64,000 nt of DNA from Plumapathes pennacea (GCA_964036295.1 OZ038469.1:13263591-13327590); one strand, 5' to 3'. Shown: positions 10,647-22,325, numbered from the stretch's first letter. Translations and numbers: made by a program. Notes: generated from the letters alone by a model not told the origin.

Positions 10647-11162
10647 TTTAACTGTCAGTTTCAGTTAAAATAATTCCCCATAGTGGATATATTTTATTGG
10701 AGTTAATACAACCCCGCAAAAGGAGTTGGTTTAACTCCAGGTTGCCTCTTGTCGCGCTAACCCTTTGTGGGAGAGATTTTTTAACTCTGTTAAAGGGAGT
10801 AAAAACAACTCTGCAAATAATTGACTCCATTTATAGAGTTATTGTAACTCCTTATTTCCAACTGTGGAGTTGATCTTGGGGTAATAATTGAATGAAGAAA
10901 CGGCAGGGAACTATCCTACGGGTGTCCGTCCTAGAGAGGTGTCAGTTAAGAAGGAGTTGACTATGGAAAAAAGTTGTCCTTTCCGTGTTCCTGCCTCCGA
11001 TACAAATTTGTGGTTTCTCGCCTGTAAACGGTTTTTTCTGATTGATAAAAAAAATGTAAGTATAGTTGGTGTGGATGGGGTCCCCGGCGGGGCAAATTAT
11101 CCCCTGGTGCTCTTTGACGTGTTTTGTTGCCTTCTGTACCCCACACCACCGTTTTTCTACAG
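10647..11162. other. Non-genic DNA between breakpoint and DLST exon
   Basis: There are many GGAGTT/AACTCC words on both strands at 10690-10870, suggesting a decayed element end. No conserved coding frame is seen. No upstream DLST exon was recognised in any frame. Confidence 0.4.
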
Positions 11163-11297
11163 GTTGAGATTCGTCCCATGATGTACCTGGCGTTGACGTA
11201 CGATCACCGGCTTATCGACGGAAGAGAAGCTGTGATTTTCCTGAGGAAAATCAAGGCCGTTGTAGAGGACCCACGATGTCTTCTTTTGGATTTATAA
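11163..11297 (+). pseudogene. DLST: Orphan last exon of dihydrolipoyl succinyltransferase (2-oxoglutarate dehydrogenase E2)
   Basis: After an acceptor (TTTTTCTACAG) come 44 codons and a TAA. The peptide contains [20 protein letters not shown] and ends in DPRCLLLDL. This is the C-terminal end of the mitochondrial E2 succinyltransferase, including the catalytic DHRxxDG motif that moves succinyl from dihydrolipoamide to CoA. The frame is intact, with a Cys where the family usually has Val. No other DLST exon is visible upstream, where the DNA is the duplicated ZP gene block. It is therefore probably a gene fragment left by rearrangement, although the true last exon of a gene with a very long intron cannot be excluded. 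The identification is strong; the functional state is uncertain. Confidence 0.8.
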
Positions 11298-11459
11298 CTT
11301 CCTTAGCATAAACCACAATTGAAGAGAAGACCTCCAAATAGATATGCAGTCTGGCGATTTCATACGCCCAGTATTTGCAGTCTGCTTCATCCTTCCTTGC
11401 TGAAATTGCCGAGATTAAGATAGACCGTGTTGTTGATTGTTGTATTAATGAAGCTGCCT

Positions 11460-11553
11460 ACCTCTCGGAAGGGCTGGGGACGAGGCCCCCCTCCGCTCGT
11501 GGTTTCGTCCCCAGCCCTACGCGGCCACGCTGCTCAGAGCTTCCGAGAGTGAG
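11460..11553. repeat. Nested hairpin repeat
   Basis: Outer arms CTCTCGGAAG and CTTCCGAGAG enclose inner arms GGCTGGGGACGA and TCGTCCCCAGCC. This is a fold-back, MITE-like structure about 160 bp after the DLST exon. Confidence 0.6.
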
Positions 11554-12577
11554 AAACCTCTGGCTCCCAGGGTAACGAGTATTTTAATCTAAACGAAATC
11601 TGATAATTGCTCAATATTTTTTAGTGATTGGATTCAAGTCACAATGAATTAAAGATAAAAAAGGTCTTGTTTACGAGCAACGCGGTCATATGGTCATCTT
11701 GGTCCATTTTTGCTTGTTTTTGCTCTTGTCTTGCTTGCTTGTTGTGATTGGAGCCAGACAAGATTTCTAATGGCGACCATGCAGAGTTTAAAAAATCACT
11801 TTCCCAAGTGAAGACGAAACTAAGTGGTTAGTATTAATTTGTTGACGTTTTGTACCAAAGCATTGACCTGTTCTCGCCAACAAGCATGACGGTAAGTTCC
11901 TACCTAACTTCAAAGAACCTTCTGTTCTCGATGCTGAGTTATTATCAGCTATACTGCCCAGTGCGACCGGGTCTTTAGTAGGCAGCGACAAAGACCGCAA
12001 TTTCATTTCGTTCTTTCGTGCATTGTGTCATTATTTCTAAAATTTGTTCTCTTTTCCTCTTTGACAGGGAAAATGTTCCCTGCTCTGAGAGCTTTTGTCA
12101 CCGAAATTATGGATGGAGGGAAAGAAACAGTAAGTAAAAATAAATAAATAATCTTTTTCTTCTTATTGAATCTGGAAGGCGTCCTGAAAACTCGGGATTG
12201 TAGATAAGAGCAGAACAAAAATACCCATTATATTTCCCTTTTCGAATATACACATACGTAAGTAAAACAATTTCTGATTGTTCTGACTTTTCTCGCTTGG
12301 GAAACGTCATGCTGACAACCGAGAACATATCGAAATACAAACCAAGAGAAAGCTATTTGAGACACCCAAAAAGCGACGGCATTTCAATCCGGTTATATTT
12401 CATCTTCGATACTGTTTACAGTGTACAGTACCAACGAAGCGAGAAAATATCATTCCACTTCCACGTGACCTCTATATTACAGTTCAAAAATGCTCAGTAC
12501 CGTCACCACGGCGTTTAAAAACACAGAAGACACTTAAAGTGTCTATGAAACGAGATTAGCGCTGGCTATTTTTTTTT
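11554..12577. other. Non-genic stretch with one candidate small exon
   Basis: There is no recognisable gene. A stretch at 12068-12129 lies between a good acceptor (TTTGACAG) and a donor (GTAAGT). It opens a 19-codon phase-0 frame from an ATG at 12073 (MFPALRAFVTEIMDGGKET) and could be a first coding exon. A donor-like ACG|GTAAGT also lies at 11892. The peptide is not recognised. Part of 12380-12470 resembles 14608-14706, suggesting old repeats. Confidence 0.2.
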
Positions 12578-12770
12578 AATTTAAGTTGAAGAATGGTGCA
12601 TTTGCAATAGCCTGAACAAATTTGAAAAGATTTCGTTGAATAATTTTTGAGTTACACCGTTCCGAATACTGCAATTTGGGCGCTCAAAACAGAAGAAAGT
12701 GGTGAAAAGACTGGGCCCGAGTTTAGTTGACTGATGACGTATGCAGGTGGCCGCGCTTTGACTTGTCAAC

Positions 12771-12977
12771 ATGTCTGGTGATAGTGACTCGCTTGCTTCT
12801 TCATCGGGTTATCATTCGTGTAGTTCTTCCTTGACATTTGAGAGCGAAAAAGACAGGCAGCATATTTCAGATTTATTCGAGCCGTATACGAACGAACCCT
12901 TGGCTAGCGATAGCGATTCTTCAGAGAATAAAGAGGATACAGAAGACGAGGATGGCATCCCTTCGGCCACTAGTTAG
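12771..12977 (+). CDS. Acidic, serine-rich 68-aa ORF inside the inverted-repeat element
   Basis: The predicted protein is rich in Ser, Asp and Glu, with a central ISDLFEPYTNEPLASDSDSS. The combination of a serine/acidic leader and an FEP-type segment resembles N-termini of cnidarian proteins of the P2X7-intracellular-domain-like type, but this is a weak impression and no such domain follows. It stops 42 bp before the Helitron end at 13020. It could be a truncated first exon of a mobile-element gene. Confidence 0.25.
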   Translation: MSGDSDSLASSSGYHSCSSSLTFESEKDRQHISDLFEPYTNEPLASDSDSSENKEDTEDEDGIPSATS

Positions 12978-13019
12978 CCGAAAGGTTTGATAGAATCGTT
13001 GAAGTGGACTCTTGGTAAA

Positions 13020-13060
13020 CTAGAAATACGGCAATCGCAGATATCCCCTCGCTCTGTAGT
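13020..13060 (-). mobile_element. 3' terminus of a second Helitron
   Basis: CTAGAAATACGGCAATCGCA and the following TATCCCCTCGCTCTG match the 3' end of the Helitron at 1909-1950 with only a few changes. The flank is A on the plus strand (T after CTAG on the minus strand), as expected for a Helitron 3' end. The 5' end was not found. Confidence 0.55.
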
Positions 13061-13583
13061 GCCGATTTTTGGGAAGCGGGATTCTTGTTTATTTTCCGCT
13101 TGGAGATTATTTTAAAATCGTTTTTACAAACCGTGGTTGTATGGCGACGTCACCGGTCGGCCGCTAAAAAAAATTATTTGCCGCACGGAAGTCTGGTTTA
13201 GTTCAGACAACGTGCACAGTCTGCAAGTTTTCGTGGACACTAGCTGAACTCCAAAATTCGCTGAGACAACTTCTACACGCAACTACATAATACTCCCAAG
13301 ACTTTCAAACCAAGAAAAGCGCAACTAGAATCGTGACTCGATCAGTTTTGGGTCCGTGGGCGTTTCGTTCATTCAAAAATCAAAAATATTGAAATTTGAA
13401 TTCACCCCTGAAATGTGATTTCAATTGTTCAATAGCTACTGCGGGTTGATTTCAAGTGTGGATGAAATACCTTGAACATTAGCGTCACGTCCGTAAATTG
13501 ATTTCACAGGGCTGAATTCAATTTTCAAAAAATTGAATTCACCCGTCGTTAGGTTCAAAAACCCCACATATCCTAAATATAAA

Positions 13584-14177
13584 TGCACTAAAACACTTGT
13601 CATGCCGTTTTTCGAAGACCGTGATACGCAAGCTCTTTTCACGGTAAATTCCTGTGTGGTAGTGGGGTGGGTAGTTGAGAGACTGCGTCACGTTTTCTGT
13701 GGGGGTGGGGAGGGAGGAGATGGAAAGTTGATTGCAGAGATCACGTGGAACTGGACATGGACGAGGTGGTTACTCCGGAGTTCATCACACATCTTGTTTT
13801 CAAGCGAAAATGGTCACACAAGAAAATTAGCGAGGAACTAAAGCGGCAGCATCCAAACGTCCGCTGACACTGCCGTTCTTCGAAGTGATATTTCTCGTTT
13901 TCCATTTGATAAAAAAGTGAACGTTTGGTCCACGCCGCTCAGCTCTGCCGTCTTTTCTGTTCTGATCTCCACTGAAGACAAGCAAAAAAAGCGGGAAACC
14001 AAGCCTTGTCAGTCAGAACCCAGACCACGTCTTCTTCCGTGACGCTTCTCGCCTCCCTCCTCCCCCACAGTGACGCAGTCTCTCAACTACCCACCCCACT
14101 ACCACACAGGAATTTACCGTGAATAGAGCTTGCGTATCACGGTTTTCGAAAAACGGCATGACAAGTGTTTTAGTACA
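13584..14177. mobile_element. 594-bp element with about 130-bp terminal inverted repeats
   Basis: 13584-13716 and 14050-14177 are inverted copies. Both read CACTAAAACACTTGTCATGC-like at the outer edge and a GC-rich GGGTGGGGAGGGAGG-like segment at the inner edge. The same translated phrase (TLVMPFFE) therefore appears on both strands, which is a repeat effect and not evidence of genes. Confidence 0.65.
13757..13867 (+). CDS. 36-aa helix-turn-helix-like ORF in the 594-bp element
   Basis: The short frame MDEVVTPEF...HPNVR contains KWSHKKISEELKRQHPNVR. This resembles the N-terminal helix-turn-helix opening of transposase or integrase-like proteins (a SHxxISxxL pattern). It stops at TGA 13865-13867. 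It is probably a truncated piece of a DNA-element protein; the family is not identified. Confidence 0.25.
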   Translation: MDEVVTPEFITHLVFKRKWSHKKISEELKRQHPNVR

Positions 14178-15060
14178 TTTTTTATGAATTTCAAGAAAAG
14201 CCACGATTACTCCAGCCAACCACAAACGTGTATGATTTTTTTACTTTATCAATTTCATACGCTTCTTCGAGTGTAACAAACTTAGAACTGTCAAAGCGAG
14301 AGTCGCTTGTTTATACGCTTTCGAAGTCTCGAAATGTGTGAGTTTTGGCAAGGATTCAATTTTGAACACAGCAACTTTTCAAACCGCGTTTGACGAATTT
14401 AAATTCTTTGACAGAAAAAAGAAATCAAGTCACTAAATAATACAAGGTCCGATTGTGTTGAGCGAGCAAACCCGGTCACTAAATAATACGACGTCCAATT
14501 GTGTTCAGCGAACAAACTCGGCCACTCATAGACAACTATATATAAATGACTGTAGTTGTTTAATTTGGAAAGCATGGCCTCTGGCCGGGTATTTTCTACT
14601 TTAGTAGGCTTCAGAAAGCGAGAGCACTTCAACCCGGTTACATTTAATCCTTGAATACAGTGTGCCAACAAACACGGCGAGAAAACTTCACTGCATTTCC
14701 GTGTGTCAGACTGTCGGAGAAATGATGCAAATATGTCAATAATCGGATGACACAATCTTGCACAAAGGCACTCTGAAATAGCTTTAAAAAATTGGCGAAA
14801 AGGTCACAATATAATCCTACTTGGCCTTCATCACAGTAGCATCAAAACGACAAAATATACGGCGATTGTTGTAATACACGATTTCTATCCAAAGTTGCAG
14901 GATTTGGGTACGTTGATTTTGGCTTTAAATGCGTTGGTATATTGAAGGAATAGCAGGAAGGATAGCACGAATGGTCAAAGTGCGCTGAACAGATGACCGA
15001 GTAGCTCGTTGGAGTAAAGTTTTGACAGTGCTTTCACACAATTTTTGTCCAAAAATTACG

Positions 15061-15282
15061 CTATTCCGGCATCGTGGCTTCGCTTGGAAACTTGTACATG
15101 TAAAACCGGGTGTGTGTACCGACTACATACAGCTGTGTCCATCTGGACGAACACAAACGCAGTACTTTCCCTCTATTCTTGATTTCTGCCGCCATTTGTA
15201 GACTCTGCCAAGATTTGCGTTCATCTGCATACGTCACAAGGTCATGTGACACCACGGCTGACCGAGCGCTCCATTTCTCCAT
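15061..15282 (-). CDS. 73-aa ORF next to the right inverted arm
   Basis: This is an unrecognised frame starting near the right arm and running inward, mirroring the ORF by the left arm. It has no membrane segment or motif. It may be the start of a mobile-element gene or chance. Confidence 0.15.
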   Translation of the reverse strand: MEKWSARSAVVSHDLVTYADERKSWQSLQMAAEIKNRGKVLRLCSSRWTQLYVVGTHTRFYMYKFPSEATMPE

Positions 15283-15529
15283 TTTTGCGATTTTTGTCCT
15301 GGATTTCGAAGCGCTGTAACTCGAAAACTATTCAACGAAATCTTTTCAAATTTGTTCAGGCTATTGCAAATGCACCATCCTTCAATTTAAATAAAAACTA
15401 GACTGGCGGTGCCAGTGAGCTCGCGGCGTTATTTGAGTCGAGAGCAGAATAAACTAAAATGGAAAGCAAGGACAAGAGCGGAACTTCCGGAACTTCTGGT
15501 CAAAACGAGTAAAAATGGCGCGTCTGTAA

Positions 15530-16245
15530 ATGATGAGCGCTTTTGGAAAAAACCATTGTTTTATGCTAAAAACCATTAAAATTGAAACTGTAAAAATGGT
15601 GAGCGCTTTTGGAGAAACCATTATTTTATGCTAAAACCCATAAAATAATGGTTCACACTAAAAGGGTTTATCATTTTTACACGCACAATTTTTAATGCTT
15701 TTGACCATAAAATAATGGTTTCCACCAAAAGGGTTCATCATTTTTACACGCACAATTTTTAATGCTTTTGACCATAAAACAATGGTTTCCACCAAAAGGG
15801 TTCATCATTTTTACACGCGCAATTTTTAAAGGTTTATAGCATAAAATAATGGTTTTACCAAAAAGGGCTTACCATTTTCACAGTCGCAATTGTTAATGCT
15901 TTTGACCATAAAACAATGGTTTCCACCAAAAGGGTTCATCATTTTTACACGCGCAATTTTTAAAGGTTTATAGCATAAAATAATGGTTTTACCAAAAAGG
16001 GCTTACCATTTTCACAGTCGCAATTGTTAATGCTTTTGACCATAAAACAATGGTTTCCACCAAAAGGGTTCATCATTTTTACACGCGCAATTTTTAAAGG
16101 TTTATAGCATAAAATAATGGTTTTACCAAAAAGGGCTTACCATTTTTACAGTCGCAATTGTTAATGCTTTTGACCATAAAACAATGGTTTCCAACAAAAG
16201 GGTTCATCATTTTTACACGCGCAATTTTTAAAGGTTTATAGCATA
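15530..16245. repeat. Minisatellite, 134-bp unit made of two related halves of about 67 bp
   Basis: The word AATGCTTTTGACCATAAAAC recurs at 15895, 16029 and 16163, exactly 134 bp apart. Each unit has a TTCATCATTTTTACACGCGC half and a diverged CTTACCATTTTCACAGTCGC half. Degenerate half-units start at about 15530. The halves also pair with one another as weak inverted repeats around ATAAAATAATGG. Confidence 0.85.
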
Positions 16246-16259
16246 TTTAAGCATATTAA

Positions 16260-17408
16260 AAACTCTTAAAAAAGGCCTTAAATTCTATATACTAAATTCT
16301 TAACCTCCTTCACATATTGGCCTTGGGTATCTTTTATAGATCGCACCTTACGCATCATATATATTTGATTTTTCATAGATTGATTGGCATCCTCGTAGAC
16401 CCAACGAGACTTTCATTACAATTAAAAAAGAACTGAAAAATGTGACCACTCAAAGGACAACTCTCAGTCAGAAAATACAACGCAACACAATGCATTACCC
16501 AATAATCTTTATTTAAACTGCTTGTGGTCTTTAGAAGGTCATTCTCACGATCCCATAGATTGGCTTTTTCTTTGTCGGCAACTGCGAGGCTTTCATCTTC
16601 GCGCTTTATTGGTCCAGTAGTTTTCTTTAACTCTTGGCTTTGTCGCTCTGGTTAGCAAGTTCCAGTGGGCAGAGGTCGTCTTGACTTCTTTGAGTTTCCC
16701 TTTGAAATACCCAGTCTAAGACTTTCTAGTGTCAGTGATTATTTCGTTCCTAAGCTTTATATCTGGCCCACATCTCCGTATCTTTTGTTTCAACTGATTT
16801 AGTAATAACTTGAAGCTTCTGGAAGCACACCTTTGTTTCGATAAAATAGCAGTCGGCTGTAGGCTAGAGAGTATGTTAATTTGAAGCATGTACCCCCTCA
16901 GGCAAAGTTCACTGATCCACATAACCATTATTGTAGGGTGTTGTTTGTCATTTGTTTTGCTACCTAGGTTCGTCCTGAAGTGCACCGCGTAAAACAGACT
17001 CGTGAAAAGTTTACATCCTCCACGGCGGAATAGAACCAAGAGCAAGTTGCATTCTGCAAAAGGTAAATTAAGAGCATTCACACTTTATGCGCACTTGAGT
17101 GGGAATTTCTACCACTAATACTGGCCGCAGCGGCTCTAAATTAATTCAAGGGACACAAGAGACAACTACTAACGGGTAAACGTTTAGTTTGAGTTTCATT
17201 GTCAAATTCTATGATTTTCCGGGATCGGTAAAATTCCCATGCATGTCCTTATAATCTTGAGTTGCGCAACATTTCGTCACCGAGCTTGGGCCGCCTGTGT
17301 TGTGAACGGATAAAGTCAGATAACTTAGAGAATTCTACAGTATTGTAGAGCCATATGAATTCTTATTACGGATAATGAAACCAGTGAAAATTTGTAAAAG
17401 CAGTGAAT
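16260..17408. repeat. Duplicated non-coding segment, left copy
   Basis: From about 16313 (CACATATTGGCCTTGGGTAT) it is collinear with 61915-62430 and then with parts of the 2-kb repeat; the segment around 16888 matches 18054 and 20040. The minus-strand 121-codon frame at 16716-17081 is not kept as a frame in the other copies. Confidence 0.65.
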
Positions 17409-19388
17409 GAGACACCACGTTGTTTATCATGTAGCTAGATTAGTTTCATTTGATGTTTCACATTACTTCTCAGAAAACTATCCAGTTTTAAGAAATTCAT
17501 AAAAATCTGCTACTTTAGGTTATGTTTTCATCAAGTGAAGGGTTTTAGTCTTCTAGCAGCGAACTCTACATTTCAAACAATAGTTGTATTGTTTCACCGC
17601 CAACTTGCGCCACCCCTCAAGAACGACTAACTCTAACTGTCATTAGAGACAGAGATATAACGTAGCAGTGTAAGTGAAACAGCCTTCTAACAGTTCCGCG
17701 AAACTTGGTGTCATATTTCTACGCAATTCGTCTTTTGTGTTATCAAAGATTCCAGTTCTGTTGTGGTTTTCTTTCGTTGCTTTCATTCTGATAACCACAG
17801 CAGGCGCCAAACTGACTTAGTAACCGTTACAGGTGACTGGTGTCCTTGAAGGACTCAAATTTTGGCAAACTTTAGCACATCTTTTGTTCAGCCTATGTAG
17901 TTTTCGTAGACGATTTATGGCAGTAACAATGAACTATGCTTAACTAAAGCATCGCAAAATAAACCTTTTCGGAGGAAAAAGACGTTGCAAATTATGTTAT
18001 GCAATCTTCATTTTCGAGAAAACACAGCAGTCGGATGTAGGAGAATCTGAATCATGTACCCCCCCAGGCAAAGTTCACTGATCCTATCATATAAAGCCAG
18101 TCGTGCAAGGTGTTGTTTGTCTTTTTCTTTTTACTATCTGCGTTCGTCCTGAAGGTGCATTGCATAAAATAGACACGTGAAAAGTTTACAGCCTGCACGG
18201 CGGAATAGAACCAAGAGCAAGTTGCATCCTGCAGAAGGTAAATTATGAGCATTCACGATTAATACACATTTGAGCAAGAAAAGTAACAAAATTTATCCGC
18301 AAATAAATTTGAATTTACGCATTGCTATTTTGTGAACGGGTAAAGTCAGGTTACTTAGAGAGTTTTATTGTATAGTAGAGCCGCATGAATTCTTACTACG
18401 GATAATGAAACTGGTGAAAATTTGTAAAAGTAGTGAAATGGTGCACAATTTAAGGCTCCCATATTTCACTTTAACTTGTTAAGATAAGTGAGGAGGAAGA
18501 TGTCTGCCGTTTATCGCTCATTTTGGCTCTGCTCGACAAACGAATCCGGTGAACAAGATGGGACGCAAGTATCTATAGACGTGTAGTCATAAGTGGCCAG
18601 TAAAACTTTGCAACAGACTGGAGGCCAGTAGGGCAAAGAGAGAGCAATAAGCAAAAATATATGAAGAATCACAGTGCATCACAAAAGTCACAAAACCATA
18701 TAGAAATAAAGACATTTTCAAGCGTCACAGTTTAGAGCGCGGATCGAATGTAAACTTTCACTGCTCTCGATTGACATCACTGTGGCCGCAGTCAAACATC
18801 TGGTCACAATTGTTTGGTTAGCTCGCTTCATGCTTACTGAGATGAATCTACCACAATCAAAATGACTGAAACATCTAAACTTTTGGTGAGAACCTGATTA
18901 TATGTCAACTCTCAATACGGGGTACGTAGAGCCGGAAAGATGGAATCGGCGATATTGATTCAGTAATTATAAGTTGAGACAGCAATTGAATTAGTGTTTG
19001 CGTTGTTGTGCCTATACGCGGAATTCAAAGCCTGAACCCCCTAAAGGAAACATTCATCCTATTTTATTGGCAGCATTCAAGTTGTGGTTTGTCTATTTTT
19101 TTTTTGTTGCCGATATTTTTGTTACCTGTGGCTTAATGATACGTAACTGTACTTTACTTTAAGTAAACCTGCGGCTACCTAAATATTTTAGCTCCTGAGT
19201 TGTTACCGATAAAAGATTGCTAGATCAGCTGCGTTTCGCTTAGTACATGTTCACACATATATTATGGGCCTTGAATGGATACGTTTACGCGTAGCGTACG
19301 TGCTGGAATGTGTCGTGCATTGTTCTTGTAGTTTTTCAAATGATTTTCGTCCTGTGGAAAATGCGTTGTGGTCAGAATGTTATGTTAT
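17409..19388. repeat. 2-kb tandem repeat, unit 1
   Basis: This is a 1980-bp unit beginning GAGACACCACGTTG, repeated directly at 19389 and again at 63660. No conserved protein is seen. The internal segment 18590-18900 is related to 1080-1380, upstream of gene copy 1. Confidence 0.8.
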
Positions 19389-21226
19389 GAGACACCACGT
19401 TGTTTATTTTAACATGTAGCTAGATCAGTTTCATTTGATGTTTCACATTACTTCTCAGAAAACTATCCAGTTTTAAGAAATTCATAAAAATCTGCTACTT
19501 TAGGTTATGTTTTCATCAAGTGAAGGGTTTTAGTCTTCTAGCAGCGAACTCTGCATTTCAAATAATAGTTGTATTGTTTCACCGCCAACTTGCGCCACCC
19601 CTCAAGAACGACTAACTCTAACTGTCATTAGAGACAGAGATATAACGTAGCAGTGTAAGTGAAACAGCCTTCTAACAGTTCCGCGAAACTTGGTGTCATA
19701 TTTCTACGCAATTCGTCTTTTGTGTTATCAAAGATTCCAGTTCTGCTGTGGTTTGCTTTCGTTGCTTTCATTCTGATAACCACAACAGGCGCCAAACTGA
19801 CTTAGTAACCGTTACAGGTGACTGGTGTCCTTGAAGGACTCAAATTTTGGCAAACTTTAGCACATCTTTTGTTCAGCCTATGTAGTTTTCGTAGACGATT
19901 TATGGCAGTAACAATGAACTATGCTTAACAAAAGCATCGCAAAATAAACCTTTTCGGAGGAAAAAGACGTTGCAAATTATGTTATGCAATCTTCATTTTC
20001 GAGAAAACACAGCAGTCGGATGTAGGAGAATCTGAATCATGTACCCCCCCCCCCCCCCCCCCCCCCGGCAAAGTTCACTGATCCTATCATATAAAGCCAG
20101 TCGTGCAAGGTGTTGTTTGTCTTTTTCTTTTTACTATCTGCGTTCGTCCTGAAGGTGCATTGCATAAAATAGACTCGTGAAAAGTTTACAGCCTGCACGG
20201 CGGAATAGAACCAAGAGCAAGTTGCATCCTGCAGAAGGTAAATTATGAGCATTCACGATTAATGCACATTTGAGCAAGAAAAGTAACAAAATTTATCCGC
20301 AAATAAATTTGAATTTACGCATTGCTATTTTGTGAACGGGTAAAGTCAGGTTACTTAGAGAGTTTTATTGTATAGTAGAGCCGCATGAATTCTTACTACG
20401 GATAATGAAACTGGTGAAAATTTGTAAAAGTAGTGAAATGGTGCACAATTTAAGGCTCCCATATTTCACTTTAACTTGTTAAGATAAGTGAGGAGGAAGA
20501 TGTCCACCGTTTATCGCTCATTTTGGCTCTGCTCGACAAACGAATCCGGTGAACAAGATGGGACGCAAGTATCTATAGACGTGTCATAAGTGGCCAGTAA
20601 AACTTTGCAACAGACTGGAGGCCAGTAGGGCAAAGAGAGCAATAAGCAAAAATATATGAAGAATCACAGTGCATCACAAAAGTCACAAAACCATATAGAA
20701 ATGAAGACATTTTCAAGCGTCACAGTTTAGGGCGCGGATCGAATGTAAACTTTCACTGCTCTCGATTGACATCACTGTGGCTGCAGTCAAACATCTGGTC
20801 ACAATTGTTTGGTTAGCTCGCTTCATGCTTACTGAGATGAATCTACCACAATCAAAATGACTGAAACATCTAAACTTTTGGTGAGAACCTGATTATATGT
20901 CAACTCTCAATACGGGGTACGTAGAGCCGGAAAGATGGAATCGGCGATATTGATTCAGTAATTATAAGTTGAGACAGCAATTGAATTAGTGTTTGCGTTG
21001 TTGTGCCTATACGCGGAATTCAAAGCCTGAACCCCCTAAAGGAAACATTCATCATATTTTAATGCCAGCATTCAAGTTGTAGTTTGTCTGAGTTGTTACC
21101 GATAAAAGATTGCTAGATCAGTCGCGTTTCGCTCAGTACATGTTCACACATATATTATGGGCCTTGAATGGATACGTAGTTTACGCGTAACTTATGTGCT
21201 GGAATGTGTGGTGCATTGTTCTTGTA
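19389..21226. repeat. 2-kb tandem repeat, unit 2
   Basis: This is a second direct copy, over 95% alike by eye. It has an internal deletion near 21083 and a pure C run of 23 at 20044-20066 where unit 1 has only a short C run. It ends where similarity stops near 21226. Confidence 0.8.
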
Positions 21227-22171
21227 TTTTTAGCTCGCGATCTAACTTGTGGGATTACGAGGTTTTAAACTCACACTGTCCTCCCTATGTCCATCTGTTG
21301 TCAACTAAAGCAGTTGCGGTCAAACGTTTAATTGATTTTAAAGAATTTTAGTTGTTAATTTTTCCATCCAGCCGTCACTAATACAACGATTGCCAAGAGT
21401 ACGAAGCATAGGACACAGAAATCGACCACCAATGCTCTCAGTCAAAACTGCGCAACCTTGCATTCCCAAACCAGCAAAAGCGTCCCCGCCTCTATTAATC
21501 TGGAATACTTAGTTCAAAGGTGTTTATTTTTCGATAATTAAAAGTGTCTTTACTATAAACAGAGCATTATCAAAATCAAGCACATAAATCGTAGTTAAAA
21601 ACGTTTAATCGATTTTAATCAAGAGCAGAAAAAAAGGAAGTCGAAAAATGCTGAAAGACATTTTGGCACACCAGTCAGAATGCTTGCACAAGTTGGAGAA
21701 CACAGGCAACTATCGGCAAACTGAAGCTATTACATCTGACGACAAAAATAGTCATTTTGCGACAGAAAAAAAAATTATCTTGAGATTTTTTTAATTTTGC
21801 GGTTAATATTCACCTCTTTACCACATTCGCTACCAAGTTCAATTTGTTTTCTTGTCAGTAACTGACAAATCTGATATAATTTGCAAATCACGCGGAACTT
21901 GTCACCAATGCAACACTTGCTACTTACAATCCTAGCCCACGACCACTGGATGCACGGCTCTACTTTCCGGACCAAGTAAAAGTCCCTTACTCGCCTGGAA
22001 TGTTTTGCTCGCAATGTGTTTATTTTTATTATGTTGACTAAAAGTGGCTACAGCTAAAAAAATCATAATCGAAGCAAAGCACTGTTTAAACAAGAGCGTT
22101 AAAAGAAGATAACTGCTGGAGGACAACAGAAGTTCTGCATGCACGTAGCTGTCACTTGACCTGCTTCCATA
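21227..22171. other. Unique non-coding DNA
   Basis: Nothing recognisable was seen: no conserved frame, no repeat shared with other parts of the window, and no RNA gene. Confidence 0.4.
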
Positions 22172-22325
22172 CGGCTTCATATCTCGGTTGTAAGAGCGTC
22201 GTACCGCTATCGCAAAGGTTATGGCTTCGATTCGCGTTAAAGCCTGGATTTTTTTTTACGGTCTATCCTTGCAACTGCTTAAGTTGCTTTATATAACTGC
22301 GAGGGTCACTTTCATTATTAATCTA
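22172..22325 (+). mobile_element. tRNA-derived SINE, copy in block B
   Basis: It has the same head and tail as the element at 1535-1690, with a B-box-like GGCTTCGATTCGC and the tail ACTGCTTAAGTTGCTTTATA. It is more diverged than the pair in blocks A and C. Confidence 0.65.

Larger units (their letters stand above)
12578..15392. mobile_element. Composite element bounded by 82-bp inverted repeats
   Basis: Left arm 12578-12659 and right arm 15312-15392 are inverted copies with about five mismatches (core TGGTGCATTTGCAATAGCC). Just inside each arm is a similar TGACGTATGCAGRTG word followed by an inward-facing ORF (12771-12977 + and 15061-15282 -). The interior contains a second inverted-repeat element (13584-14177) and a Helitron 3' end (13020), so it is nested. 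No transposase is complete. Confidence 0.55.

Noticed and set aside
13533-14225. Two ORFs sharing TLVMPFFE on opposite strands
   Set aside because: The shared peptide comes from the two arms of an inverted repeat and not from a conserved protein.
15530-16245. CRISPR-like repeats at the minisatellite
   Set aside because: The half-units are contiguous and all related; there are no unique spacers and the context is eukaryotic.
16716-17081. 121-aa minus-strand ORF
   Set aside because: The paralogous DNA at 18052-18252 and 20037-20252 breaks the frame differently, so only the DNA is repeated.
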